Shown in pieces: positions 1 to 6,354 of a stretch of DNA of 10,430 nucleotides (position 1 is its first letter; each line of letters starts with the position of its first letter). The translations under genes and the position numbers were made by a program. The stretch is taken from contig DAOUGC010000016.1 in the NCBI GenBank assembly GCA_034429695.1, positions 1 to 10,430 of the forward strand, in the 5' to 3' direction. The notes below the pieces were generated by a model. That model was not told the origin of the DNA and made no database searches. It was given only the letters and a program-made list of their open reading frames with translations. The stretch comes from DAOUGC01 sp034429695 (GTDB lineage Bacteria; Chloroflexota; Anaerolineae; Anaerolineales; Anaerolineaceae).

Positions 1-792
1 TACGGCGCGGGGCACAGCGAACGGGTGCTGGCGCGCGCACTGCGTGGCCGCCGCGACCAGGCTGTGATTGTGACCAAATTTAATGCTTTATTCGATGAGA
101 CCACCCGCCAGGTCACCGGCTCTGATATCTCCCCGGAAGGCATTCGCGCCGCATGTGAGGATTCACTGCGCCGTCTGGAAACCGATTATATTGACCTGTA
201 TCTGTTCCACGACAACGGCTTTCCGGCTGCCAAGGCGGAACCCATCCGTGATACGCTGGAAGAACTGGTGCAGGCCGGCAAGATCCGCAGCTACGGCTGG
301 AGCACCGATTTTGCCGAGAACGCTGAATATTTCGCGCAGGGTACACATTGCTCTGGCATTGAGGTGGAATTGAACGTGCTGGATGACAGCCCGCAGGTGC
401 TGGCGGTATGCGAGCAGTACGACCTGGCCGCCCTCAACCGTGGACCACTTGCCATGGGCTTGCTGACCGGCAAATATTCCGCGGGTGTAAACCCATCAGC
501 AGATGATGTGCGTGGGGTGAAAAGCCCCGAGTGGATGAAATACTTCAAAAATGGACAACCCAACCCGGAGTTCATAATCAAGGTGAACGCCGTGCGCCAG
601 ATCCTTACCTGCAATGGGCGCACCCTTGCGCAGGGCGCGCTGGCCTGGTTGTGGGCGCGCAGTCCCAAAACCCTGCCCCTGCCGGGCTTCCGCACGGTGA
701 AACAGGTGGAAGAAAATTGCGGCGCACTGGCGTTTGGTCCGCTGCCCGCCGATCAATTTGAGGCAATCGAGAAAATTATGCGTCATGGTTAA
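1..792 (+). CDS. Aldo/keto reductase, C-terminal 263 residues (5' end outside window)
   Basis: The frame is open from the first base, so the gene starts before the window. The product is an NAD(P)H-dependent aldo/keto reductase, a cytosolic TIM-barrel enzyme that reduces aldehydes or ketones to alcohols. The first codon visible encodes Tyr of the motif YGxGxSE, the position of the catalytic Tyr in this family. The catalytic Lys (visible residue 26, in IVTKFN) and His (visible residue 70, in YLFHDN) follow at normal spacing; the catalytic Asp must lie just upstream. RLETDYIDLYLFH and RGPLAMGLLTGKY are typical of the family, and the C-terminal LPLPGFRTVKQVEEN matches its cofactor-binding end (PGxRxxxQxxEN). 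The substrate cannot be told. It ends at TAA and is followed by an intrinsic terminator, so it is probably not transcribed with the PadR operon. Confidence 0.93.
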   Translation, partial: YGAGHSERVLARALRGRRDQAVIVTKFNALFDETTRQVTGSDISPEGIRAACEDSLRRLETDYIDLYLFHDNGFPAAKAEPIRDTLEELVQAGKIRSYGWSTDFAENAEYFAQGTHCSGIEVELNVLDDSPQVLAVCEQYDLAALNRGPLAMGLLTGKYSAGVNPSADDVRGVKSPEWMKYFKNGQPNPEFIIKVNAVRQILTCNGRTLAQGALAWLWARSPKTLPLPGFRTVKQVEENCGALAFGPLPADQFEAIEKIMRHG

Positions 793-832
793 ACGTTGAC
801 TTTCCGGTGTGTTGGACAGACACGCTTTCCTG

Positions 833-870
833 AATCAAAAACTCCTCCGATCTGGGGGAGTTTTTTGATT
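833..870 (+). terminator. Intrinsic terminator after the aldo/keto reductase
   Basis: A hairpin with left arm AAAAACTCCTCC (837-848), loop GATCT and right arm GGGGGAGTTTTT (854-865), with one G-T pair, runs into a T6 tract (861-866). Pairing of AATC with GATT further out (one bulged T) extends the stem. The A-tract on the left makes it plausible as a bidirectional terminator, but no minus-strand gene ends here. Confidence 0.88.
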
Positions 871-897
871 GACTCACCCGCAAATGTATGTTACAAA
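869..897 (+). promoter_or_regulatory. Putative promoter of the padR-DUF4180-hydrolase operon
   Basis: TTGACT (869-874) is a 5/6 match to the -35 box. After 17 bp comes TACAAA (892-897) preceded by TG in the extended -10 position (889-890). The start site would fall near 904, inside the dyads described next, giving a leader of about 45 nt before the padR start. TATATT (921-926) is an alternative -10 without a good -35. Confidence 0.5.
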
Positions 898-935
898 TAA
901 CATAGTTAACTATAACATAGTATATTCCTATACTA
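887..935. promoter_or_regulatory. Stacked dyads, probable PadR operator
   Basis: Three inverted repeats lie in 49 bp directly upstream of padR: TATGTTA-caaa-TAACATA (887-904), the perfect 12-bp palindrome ATAGTTAACTAT (902-913), and TAGTATA-ttcc-TATACTA (918-935). The first contains ATGT-N8-ACAT (888-903), the form known for PadR-family operators. TAACATAGT also occurs as a direct repeat (898-906 and 913-921). The first dyad covers the proposed -10 box, so binding would block polymerase. The PadR two codons downstream of this region is the obvious candidate ligand, as autoregulation is common in the family; binding itself is inferred. Confidence 0.7.
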
Positions 936-947
936 CCGGAGCCTGCC

Positions 948-1487
948 ATGTCCATCCAGTATGCCATTCTCAGCCTGCTTTCCATCCGCCCCCTTTCGGG
1001 ATACGACCTGAAAAAGGTCATCTCTGATTCCGCTGCCTTCCCCTGGTCGGGCAACAACAACCAGATCTACCGCAGCCTGGTTGAGCTGCACGAAAACGGG
1101 CTGGTGACGCAGGACGTGGTGGTGCAGACCAACCTGCCCGCCCGCAAGGTGTACACCATCACTGAGGCAGGCCGCAATGCGCTCAAAGCCTGGGCGCTCT
1201 CAGCCCAGGACCTGCCCGAGGTTCACAACACCTTCCTGATCCGCCTGTTGTGTACCCCGCTGATGACCCCTGATGAAGTACACACGCTGCTGGATACTTA
1301 CGAACAGGAAGTGCGTGTGCAATTGTTGATGCAGCAGGAAAAAGGCCGCCGCTCCACCGATACACTGGCGCGCGACCGAAAAGAGACCTTCCTGTGGGCC
1401 ATGATCCAGCAAAATGTGATCATGGCGTACGAAAATGAACTTCAATGGATCGAGCGCGTACGCGCCGGACTGGCTCAATTTCTATGA
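948..1487 (+). CDS. PadR family transcriptional regulator
   Basis: This 179-residue protein has the two-domain layout of PadR-like repressors. The N-terminal winged helix (about residues 3-75) contains SIRPLSGYDLKK, the NNNQIYRSLVELHENGLV recognition region and the wing ARKVYTITEAG. The C-terminal part (about 85-178) is helical and rich in Gln/Glu, like the dimerisation domain of the Vir_act_alpha_C type. Such proteins are cytosolic dimers that repress a nearby operon and release it on binding a small ligand. The start is well placed: GGAG (938-941) lies 6 nt before ATG. It is the first gene of a three-gene operon; the DUF4180 start lies 21 nt after its stop. The ligand cannot be predicted, since phenolic acids, drugs and other compounds are all known in the family. 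Confidence 0.93.
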   Translation: MSIQYAILSLLSIRPLSGYDLKKVISDSAAFPWSGNNNQIYRSLVELHENGLVTQDVVVQTNLPARKVYTITEAGRNALKAWALSAQDLPEVHNTFLIRLLCTPLMTPDEVHTLLDTYEQEVRVQLLMQQEKGRRSTDTLARDRKETFLWAMIQQNVIMAYENELQWIERVRAGLAQFL

Positions 1488-1508
1488 GCCGATGAAAGAG
1501 AAATACCC

Positions 1509-1895
1509 ATGCAAACCAAACTCATTCAACACCCGCTTCACCCCTATGTTGAACTCCTGCCGGATGAGGAGCAGATTCGCAGCGAAAGGGACGTGCTCGA
1601 CCTGCTGGGTGAGCTGTCAGCCCACCCTGAGACGCGCGACGGGCGCCACTCGTCCCGCCTGATGCTCCATGCCGCCAGCCTGCCGGAAGAATTCTTTGAT
1701 CTCAAAACCGGCCTGGCCGGGGCTGTGCTGCAAAAGCTGGTGCAATATCTGGTCAAAACCGCAGCAGTCATCCCCACTGAACGGGTTGGCAATGGGCGGT
1801 TCCATGAGATGGCTCTGGAAGCCAACCGCGGCAACCGCATGTTCCACATTTTTGACAATCGTGAGCAGGCCGAAACCTGGCTCACCGGGGAATAA
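1509..1895 (+). CDS. DUF4180 domain-containing protein
   Basis: This 128-residue cytosolic protein has no signal peptide or membrane segment. It matches the DUF4180 family, whose hallmark segments are visible: LMLHAASLPEEFFDLKTGLAG (residues 51-71), KTAAVIP (83-89), GRFHEMALEANRGN (96-109) and the C-terminal FDNREQAETWL (115-125). The length is normal for the family. The biochemical role is unknown to me. From recollection, DUF4180 proteins often sit beside or are fused to PadR regulators, which fits here: the gene follows padR by 21 nt and precedes the hydrolase by 16 nt. It may be a cofactor or sensor partner of the regulator, which is inference. A GA-rich ribosome site (GAAAGAG, 1494-1500) precedes ATG. 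Confidence 0.85.
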   Translation: MQTKLIQHPLHPYVELLPDEEQIRSERDVLDLLGELSAHPETRDGRHSSRLMLHAASLPEEFFDLKTGLAGAVLQKLVQYLVKTAAVIPTERVGNGRFHEMALEANRGNRMFHIFDNREQAETWLTGE

Positions 1896-1911
1896 TCACA
1901 GAAAGGCCAAC

Positions 1912-2766
1912 ATGAACGAAGCAACCATCTTCAAGTCAGAAACAGGCCGCACCGCCATCCTCACAGCCTACGATGACATGCTCAACGCATGGCCCGTCCC
2001 GTTGCGGCGGCACACACTTCAAACCCGCCAAGGTGAAACCTTTGCGCTGGATTGCGGCCCGCAGGACGCGCCCGCACTGGTGCTGCTGCACGGCTCCATG
2101 GCAAACTCTGCCATGTGGATCGGCGATGCGCGCGCGTACAGCCAGCACTTCCGCATGATCGCGCTGGATTTCCCCGGTGAGCCGGGCATGAGCCAGCCGC
2201 TGCGCATGAGTCTGGAAAATAATGAACCGGTGGATTGGCTGGCCGACGTGCTGGACGCGCTGGGGCTGGAAAAAGTGATCCTGGGCGGCATTTCACTGGG
2301 CGGGGGCCTTGCACTCAGCTTTGCAACCGCCTGCCCCCGGCGCGTCGAAAAGCTGGTGCTGCTCTGCCCCGACGGGTTGGTGCAGGCAAACACCGCCTTC
2401 CTGCTCAAAACCATGCCGCTCATTCTGCTTGGCAGGCGCGGGACGGGCATGGTCATGAAATATCTGAACGGCGGCAAGGCACTGGATGATCACACGCTGG
2501 CATTTTCGCATCTGATCAACGCCAATTTTTCCCCACGCCGCAGCGGCTTTCCGGTGCTCGGCGATGACAGACTGCGCGGACTGACCATGCCCGTGCTGCT
2601 GGTGGTGGGCGAGGCTGACCCATTGATTGACCCATCTTCCTCGGTCGAACGCCTGCGCCACCTGCTGCCCGATCTGCAGGTGGTGATGGCCCCCGGTGAG
2701 GGCCACATCCTGGCGAACAAAGCCGGAACCATCCTGCCCTTCCTGTTGGAAACCGGCCGCGCTTAA
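1912..2766 (+). CDS. Alpha/beta hydrolase
   Basis: A 284-residue alpha/beta hydrolase fold enzyme. The start chosen is ATG 1912, preceded by GAAAGG at 1901-1906; the frame is open farther upstream but only through the DUF4180 gene. The HG motif of the oxyanion hole is at residues 60-61, the nucleophile elbow is GISLGG with Ser128, the acid is Asp236 in GEADPLI and the base is His265 in GEGHIL. All three catalytic residues are at normal spacing. A cap-like insert (about 155-215) separates the elbow from the acid. There is no signal peptide, so it probably acts in the cytosol on an ester, lactone or C-C bond substrate that cannot be specified. It is the last gene of the PadR operon and the likely effector of that operon. 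Confidence 0.9.
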   Translation: MNEATIFKSETGRTAILTAYDDMLNAWPVPLRRHTLQTRQGETFALDCGPQDAPALVLLHGSMANSAMWIGDARAYSQHFRMIALDFPGEPGMSQPLRMSLENNEPVDWLADVLDALGLEKVILGGISLGGGLALSFATACPRRVEKLVLLCPDGLVQANTAFLLKTMPLILLGRRGTGMVMKYLNGGKALDDHTLAFSHLINANFSPRRSGFPVLGDDRLRGLTMPVLLVVGEADPLIDPSSSVERLRHLLPDLQVVMAPGEGHILANKAGTILPFLLETGRA

Positions 2767-2792
2767 TCTTACGGGCTTTATCCCCCCTTTTC

Positions 2793-2829
2793 ATGGTTCC
2801 ACTTTTGACGAAATCAAAAGTGGAACCAT
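2793..2829. promoter_or_regulatory. Perfect 16-bp inverted repeat, operator and/or terminator
   Basis: The left arm is ATGGTTCCACTTTTGA (2793-2808), the loop CGAAA, and the right arm its exact complement (2814-2829), followed by TCTTTTCCCC. It lies 26 nt after the hydrolase stop and ends 19 nt before the TATAAT of the downstream MocR gene, so it overlaps that gene's expected -35 position. Each arm contains AAAGTGGAACCA, close to the half-site AAAGTGGW(T)CTA that I recall for the MocR regulator PdxR. The poor T-tract argues against a simple terminator, but a strong RNA hairpin is certain to be possible. Both roles may apply. Confidence 0.65.
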
Positions 2830-2848
2830 TCTTTTCCCCTCACTGTTC

Positions 2849-2854
2849 TATAAT
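2849..2854 (+). promoter_or_regulatory. Putative -10 box of the MocR gene
   Basis: A perfect TATAAT lies 36 bp before the ATG of the MocR gene, so the leader would be about 30 nt. The -35 position (about 2826-2831) overlaps the end of the 16-bp inverted repeat and has no good consensus hexamer, which suits a regulated promoter. Confidence 0.5.
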
Positions 2855-2890
2855 TTGATTATCGTTCACCCCACAGAAACGAGGTTGACC

Positions 2891-4372
2891 ATGCGCATCC
2901 CTCTTGACCGGCAAAACTCCATTCCGCTATACCGCCAGATCATGGATTTTCTACGCGAGAACATTCAAAGCGGTGCGCTTGCCCCCGACACCCGCCTGCC
3001 CGCCACACGCGAACTGGCGCAGGAGCTGGGCGTCAGCCGCATCACGGTCAAAAATGCGTATGCCGAGTTGGAAAGCGAGGGGTTGTTGATCACCCGCGAA
3101 GGCAGCGGCACATTTGTCAGCCCGCTGCTTGCGCCCCCGCCCGGGCAGCAAAACCGCTCATCCGCAGACTGGCCCCTGTGGCAACAGGAAGCGGTTAATG
3201 AAAGCGTATTCTCCACCAGCATCTATCGGCCCATCCCCAATTACACCTGGCACGGCGGCGGAGTGATCCGCTTTACGGGTACAGGCGACCCGCACCTGTT
3301 TCCGGTCAAGGATTATCTGCGCGCCATTCAAACCGTGATCCAACGCGATGGAGTGGAGTCACTGGATTATGGCGAGTTCAGCAGCGGTTATGCCCCCCTG
3401 CGCCGCACGGTTGTGCACGTATTGGCCAGCCAGGGCATACAAACCCAGCCCGAGCAGGTGTTGATCACCACCGGCTCACAGCAGGGGCTGGCACTGGTGT
3501 GCCATGCACTGCTCAAACCCGGAGACGCCATCCTGGTGGAAAGCCCAACCTACAACCTGGGGCTTGAGTTGTTTCGTTCACTGAATCTCAAAATCATCGG
3601 CGCACCCGTGGACGGGCAGGGTATGCAGGTGGATGTGCTGGAACCCTTGCTGCAAAAGTACCACCCAAAATTGATCTACACCATCCCAAACTTTCAGAAC
3701 CCCACCGGAACCTGCATGAGCGGCGCGCGGCGCCGACGGCTGGTGGAACTGGCAGCGCGTTACAACGTGCCGGTGCTGGAGGACGATTACGCCGGCGACC
3801 TGCGTTACGAGGGCCGCGCCCAGCCAGCCATTAAAGCCCTCGACCGTGAAGGCGATGTGATCTACGCTGGAACCTTCTCCAAAATGCTCATGCCTGGTTT
3901 GCGCCTTGGCTTTCTGGTGGCTGACGGACCCATATTTCGCCGCCTGCTGCACGGCAAATGGGTCACCGACCTGACCACCTCCACCCTGATTCAGCGGACG
4001 TTGGATGAATACGTCACCGTGGGGCGTTACCAGGCGCATTTGAGGCGTTCCATTCGCATCAACCGCGCGCGGCGCGACGCCATGCTGGCCGCCATCCGCC
4101 ACCACCTGCCAGCCGGAATGGAATATGCCATTCCACAGGGCGGGTTGTTTGTGTGGCTGCGCCTGCCCGAACCGCTCAACGCCCTGGACTTAAACGAACT
4201 GGCTTTTCGTGCTGGAGTGGAGTTTACACCGGGGAAGTGGTTCTTCCCCAACCCTGATGACGGCGAACGCTACATCCGGTTGAATTTCGCCGTTCAACCG
4301 CCCGAGAAGATCGATGAAGGCATGCGGCGGCTGGGCATGGTGATGAGACAGGCACTCAACAATCGAAAGTGA
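2891..4372 (+). CDS. MocR-type GntR regulator with PLP aminotransferase-like domain
   Basis: This 493-residue protein fuses an N-terminal GntR winged helix (about residues 1-78; PLYRQIMDFLRENI, RLPATRELAQELGVSR, GSGTF) through a linker to a fold-type I aminotransferase-like domain (about 120-490). PLP-binding features are intact: NPTG at 270-273, EDDY at 297-300 and the Schiff-base Lys331 in GTFSKML, with the carboxylate-binding Arg463 in YIRLNFA. The size matches MocR/GabR/PdxR proteins, which use PLP as cofactor or sensor to switch DNA binding. The start at ATG 2891 has GAGG (2881-2884) 6 nt ahead and begins exactly at the conserved winged helix. The frame is open farther upstream, but only through the hydrolase gene. 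The target is not evident; no pdx or gab genes are in view, and the upstream palindrome suggests autoregulation. Confidence 0.93.
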   Translation: MRIPLDRQNSIPLYRQIMDFLRENIQSGALAPDTRLPATRELAQELGVSRITVKNAYAELESEGLLITREGSGTFVSPLLAPPPGQQNRSSADWPLWQQEAVNESVFSTSIYRPIPNYTWHGGGVIRFTGTGDPHLFPVKDYLRAIQTVIQRDGVESLDYGEFSSGYAPLRRTVVHVLASQGIQTQPEQVLITTGSQQGLALVCHALLKPGDAILVESPTYNLGLELFRSLNLKIIGAPVDGQGMQVDVLEPLLQKYHPKLIYTIPNFQNPTGTCMSGARRRRLVELAARYNVPVLEDDYAGDLRYEGRAQPAIKALDREGDVIYAGTFSKMLMPGLRLGFLVADGPIFRRLLHGKWVTDLTTSTLIQRTLDEYVTVGRYQAHLRRSIRINRARRDAMLAAIRHHLPAGMEYAIPQGGLFVWLRLPEPLNALDLNELAFRAGVEFTPGKWFFPNPDDGERYIRLNFAVQPPEKIDEGMRRLGMVMRQALNNRK

Positions 4373-5065
4373 TCAGGACCGGGTGATTCCCCGCTGTGGC
4401 GACCCTTCCCGATCCAGCTCATCCAGCAAGCCAATAACACTATTTAATGAAGGAACCACCCGATACGCCAGAGCGGCAATCGCGGCTTCCGGTTGCTTCA
4501 GGTCAGGGATCATCACCGGCAGCATACCGGCGGCATGGGCAGCCTGCACCCCGGCGTCTGAATCTTCCAGTACAACACAATTTTCGGGCGGCATATTCAA
4601 ACGCCTGGCTGCTTCAAGAAACAAATCCGGCGCTGGCTTGCCGTTTGCCACTTCATCACCGCACACCATCACCTGAAAGTGCCCGATCAACCCGGCATGG
4701 GTCAGCTTCCAGATTGCATAATGACGGTGGGTTGAACTGCCAATGCCGAACGGTATCCCACGCTGCTCCAACCCGGCGATCAGCTCGCGCAACCCGGCTT
4801 TGACCGGTACCCCGTTGGTGCGCATTTCCTCATCGGCATAACGCTGACGTTCTGCATACACCGACTGAAAAGGAAACTGCGGCCCAAAGTGTTCCCCCAG
4901 AATGCACTCGACGTCGCGCAGCGTGCGTCCCAGTAATTGCAAATAGGCTGTTTCATCCATGTGGTAACCATGCTGTGCCATGGCGTGCAGCCATGCGCTG
5001 CGTGCGATGCGCTCGGTGTCCAGCATTAATCCATCCATGTCGAAGATGACGGCAAATGAGTTCAT
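4373..5065 (-). CDS. HAD superfamily hydrolase (beta-phosphoglucomutase-like)
   Basis: A 230-residue HAD phosphatase of the phosphoglucomutase-like subgroup. Motif I is DMDG with nucleophile Asp9 and acid/base Asp11, motif II is the IGSSTH region (108-113), motif III has Lys143 in GKPAPD, and motif IV is LEDSDAG (166-172). A helical cap (about 17-85) lies between motifs I and II, as in type C1 caps. It probably removes phosphate from, or isomerises, a small sugar phosphate in the cytosol; the substrate is open. I place the start at 5065, six codons inside the longest frame, because AGGAG (complement of 5071-5075) lies 5 nt ahead and the protein then begins just before motif I. Its TGA directly abuts the TGA of the converging MocR gene with no spacer. 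Confidence 0.92.
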   Translation of the reverse strand: MNSFAVIFDMDGLMLDTERIARSAWLHAMAQHGYHMDETAYLQLLGRTLRDVECILGEHFGPQFPFQSVYAERQRYADEEMRTNGVPVKAGLRELIAGLEQRGIPFGIGSSTHRHYAIWKLTHAGLIGHFQVMVCGDEVANGKPAPDLFLEAARRLNMPPENCVVLEDSDAGVQAAHAAGMLPVMIPDLKQPEAAIAALAYRVVPSLNSVIGLLDELDREGSPQRGITRS

Positions 5066-5079
5066 ACATGCTCCTGACG

Positions 5080-5097
5080 GCACAGTCCTGCCTGTGC
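5080..5097 (-). promoter_or_regulatory. Small hairpin in the HAD leader
   Basis: GCACAG-N6-CTGTGC forms a 6-bp stem in the predicted 5' leader of the HAD gene, just upstream of its ribosome site. It may tune translation, but it is short enough to be accidental. Confidence 0.3.
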
Positions 5098-5107
5098 GAT
5101 TCCTCCA

Positions 5108-5113
5108 ATTATA
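5108..5113 (-). promoter_or_regulatory. Putative -10 box of the HAD gene
   Basis: Read on the minus strand this is a perfect TATAAT, giving a transcript start near 5101 and a leader of about 35 nt. The -35 region is weak (TTGCAT at a short 14-bp spacing). It lies 8 bp from the proposed -10 of the divergent winged-helix gene. Confidence 0.45.
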
Positions 5114-5120
5114 TCCGCTG

Positions 5121-5129
5121 TGGTATCAT
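5121..5129 (+). promoter_or_regulatory. Extended -10 promoter for a leaderless winged-helix transcript
   Basis: TGgTATCAT is an extended -10 element. Its last base is 7 positions before the A of the ATG at 5136, so transcription would start at or next to the start codon. No ribosome-binding site precedes the ATG, which agrees with a leaderless mRNA. There is no recognisable -35 hexamer, which extended -10 promoters can do without. Confidence 0.45.
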
Positions 5130-5135
5130 GCAAGC

Positions 5136-6233
5136 ATGGAAACCGTGCGCACGCTCATTCCCCACACCCGGCTGATTAACCAGCACATCGCCCATCCGCC
5201 ATTCGATCACCCTGCCGAAGCGGTGCGCTGGATGGGTGCACTGCAGGCTCAGGATTACGCCCAGGCGTTGTGGGCAGTGGGCTTGCGCACCCGTGGTGCA
5301 GGCATGGAACACGTGGAACAGGCCATCCTCAACCGCCAGATTGTGCGCACCTGGCCGCTGCGCGGGACGCTGCACTTTGTCGCCGCCGGGGATGCACGCT
5401 GGATGACGCTGCTCACCGCTCCGCGGCGTCAGGCACACATGATCCACAGGCAAAAGCAACTGGAACTGGACCCGCCCACCCTCTCACGCAGTATGGACAT
5501 TCTGGCCGCGCGGCTTTCCGGCGGCAAATGCCTCACCCGCACCGCCCTGATGGAAGCCCTGGAGGGTCAGGGCATCTCCACCAGCGGTCAGCGCGGTTAT
5601 CACATCCTGTTGAATGCCGCCATTCAGACATTGATCTGCATGGGCCCGCAGGAAGGCAAGCAGCAAACCTTTGTCCTGCTGGATGAGTGGGTTCAGCACA
5701 GCCAGCGGCCCGAACGGGATGAAGCCCTGGCGAACCTGGCGCTGCGCTACTTTGCCAGTCACGGACCTGCCCCGCTTTCAGACCTGGCGCGCTGGGCGGG
5801 CATTTCCCCACAGGATGCCCGCACCGCTCGCGCAGCCATTCACACAGAGCTGGACAGCCTGGATGTGGACGGCGAGAACTGGTGGTTTGTGCCGGGGCAG
5901 GTTGCGCCCGATGACCTCCCTGCTGACCACCTGCTTCCCGGTTTTGACGAGTATCTGATTGGCTACGGCGGCCGCGAGTTGATCATGGATGTGCGCTTTT
6001 TTGAACGCATCGTACCGGGCGGCAATGGGGTTTTCAAACCCATGCTGGTTCTCGACGGCCAGATCGTCGGAGTGTGGGCGCGCTCATTCAAAAAGAACAC
6101 GGCGCACATCACCCTGCAGCCCTTTCAACCACTGCCCGGCCTGCTGAACCGCCTGTCAGCCGCTGTGCAGCATTATTGCGCCTTCTGGGGGCTTGCCTTC
6201 GCCACCGTTGAGGTTGAGCAGCCCGGATCGTGA
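5136..6233 (+). CDS. AlkZ/YcaQ-like winged-helix DNA-binding protein (HTH_42)
   Basis: This 365-residue protein belongs to the winged-helix family that contains the DNA glycosylases AlkZ and YcaQ (AlkX), which remove bulky alkylated bases and unhook interstrand crosslinks. The family signatures are present: GALQAQDYAQALWAVGLR (34-51), whose Q37-A-Q39 corresponds to the catalytic QxQ motif of AlkZ, then RTWPLRGTLH (71-80), and near the C-terminus LLPGFDEYLIGYGGR followed by the beta-rich domain LVLDGQIVGVWAR. The length fits. Glycosylase activity is therefore plausible but not proven, since many homologues are uncharacterised and some are annotated only as DNA-binding. The start at 5136 is chosen because the protein then begins like its relatives; upstream in-frame ATGs lie inside the divergent HAD gene. 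No Shine-Dalgarno is visible. Confidence 0.88.
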   Translation: METVRTLIPHTRLINQHIAHPPFDHPAEAVRWMGALQAQDYAQALWAVGLRTRGAGMEHVEQAILNRQIVRTWPLRGTLHFVAAGDARWMTLLTAPRRQAHMIHRQKQLELDPPTLSRSMDILAARLSGGKCLTRTALMEALEGQGISTSGQRGYHILLNAAIQTLICMGPQEGKQQTFVLLDEWVQHSQRPERDEALANLALRYFASHGPAPLSDLARWAGISPQDARTARAAIHTELDSLDVDGENWWFVPGQVAPDDLPADHLLPGFDEYLIGYGGRELIMDVRFFERIVPGGNGVFKPMLVLDGQIVGVWARSFKKNTAHITLQPFQPLPGLLNRLSAAVQHYCAFWGLAFATVEVEQPGS

Positions 6234-6277
6234 TGAATCAGACGTTCACTCGGGTTATTATCTAACCTCCTTATATC

Positions 6278-6306
6278 TTGACATGGATTGTCCAATTTTA
6301 TATACT
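6278..6306 (+). promoter_or_regulatory. Strong sigma-70 promoter upstream of DUF2277
   Basis: A perfect -35 box TTGACA (6278-6283), a 17-bp spacer, and TATACT (6301-6306, 5/6 match) make this the best promoter in the window. The start site would be near 6313, with a leader of about 42 nt. It sits in an AT-rich pocket that contrasts with the flanking coding sequence. Confidence 0.8.
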
Positions 6307-6354
6307 CAATTCCAGAACAAAAGTTCACACCAGGGGGTGTTGGGAGTCTCAGGC

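Noticed and set aside
1669..1911. Longer N-terminus of the alpha/beta hydrolase through the DUF4180 gene
   Set aside because: It would overlap the conserved DUF4180 frame completely, and ATG 1912 has its own ribosome site and family-like length.
2696..2890. Longer N-terminus of the MocR protein
   Set aside because: It would read through the hydrolase end, the palindrome and the -10 box. ATG 2891 has a good ribosome site and starts directly at the winged helix.
4383..4803. Plus-strand open frames opposite the HAD gene
   Set aside because: They are antisense shadows of a gene with all HAD motifs and have no ribosome site of their own.
6193..6354. Upstream extension of the DUF2277 frame
   Set aside because: It covers the strong promoter and lacks family similarity; the conserved protein starts with MCRNI at 6355.
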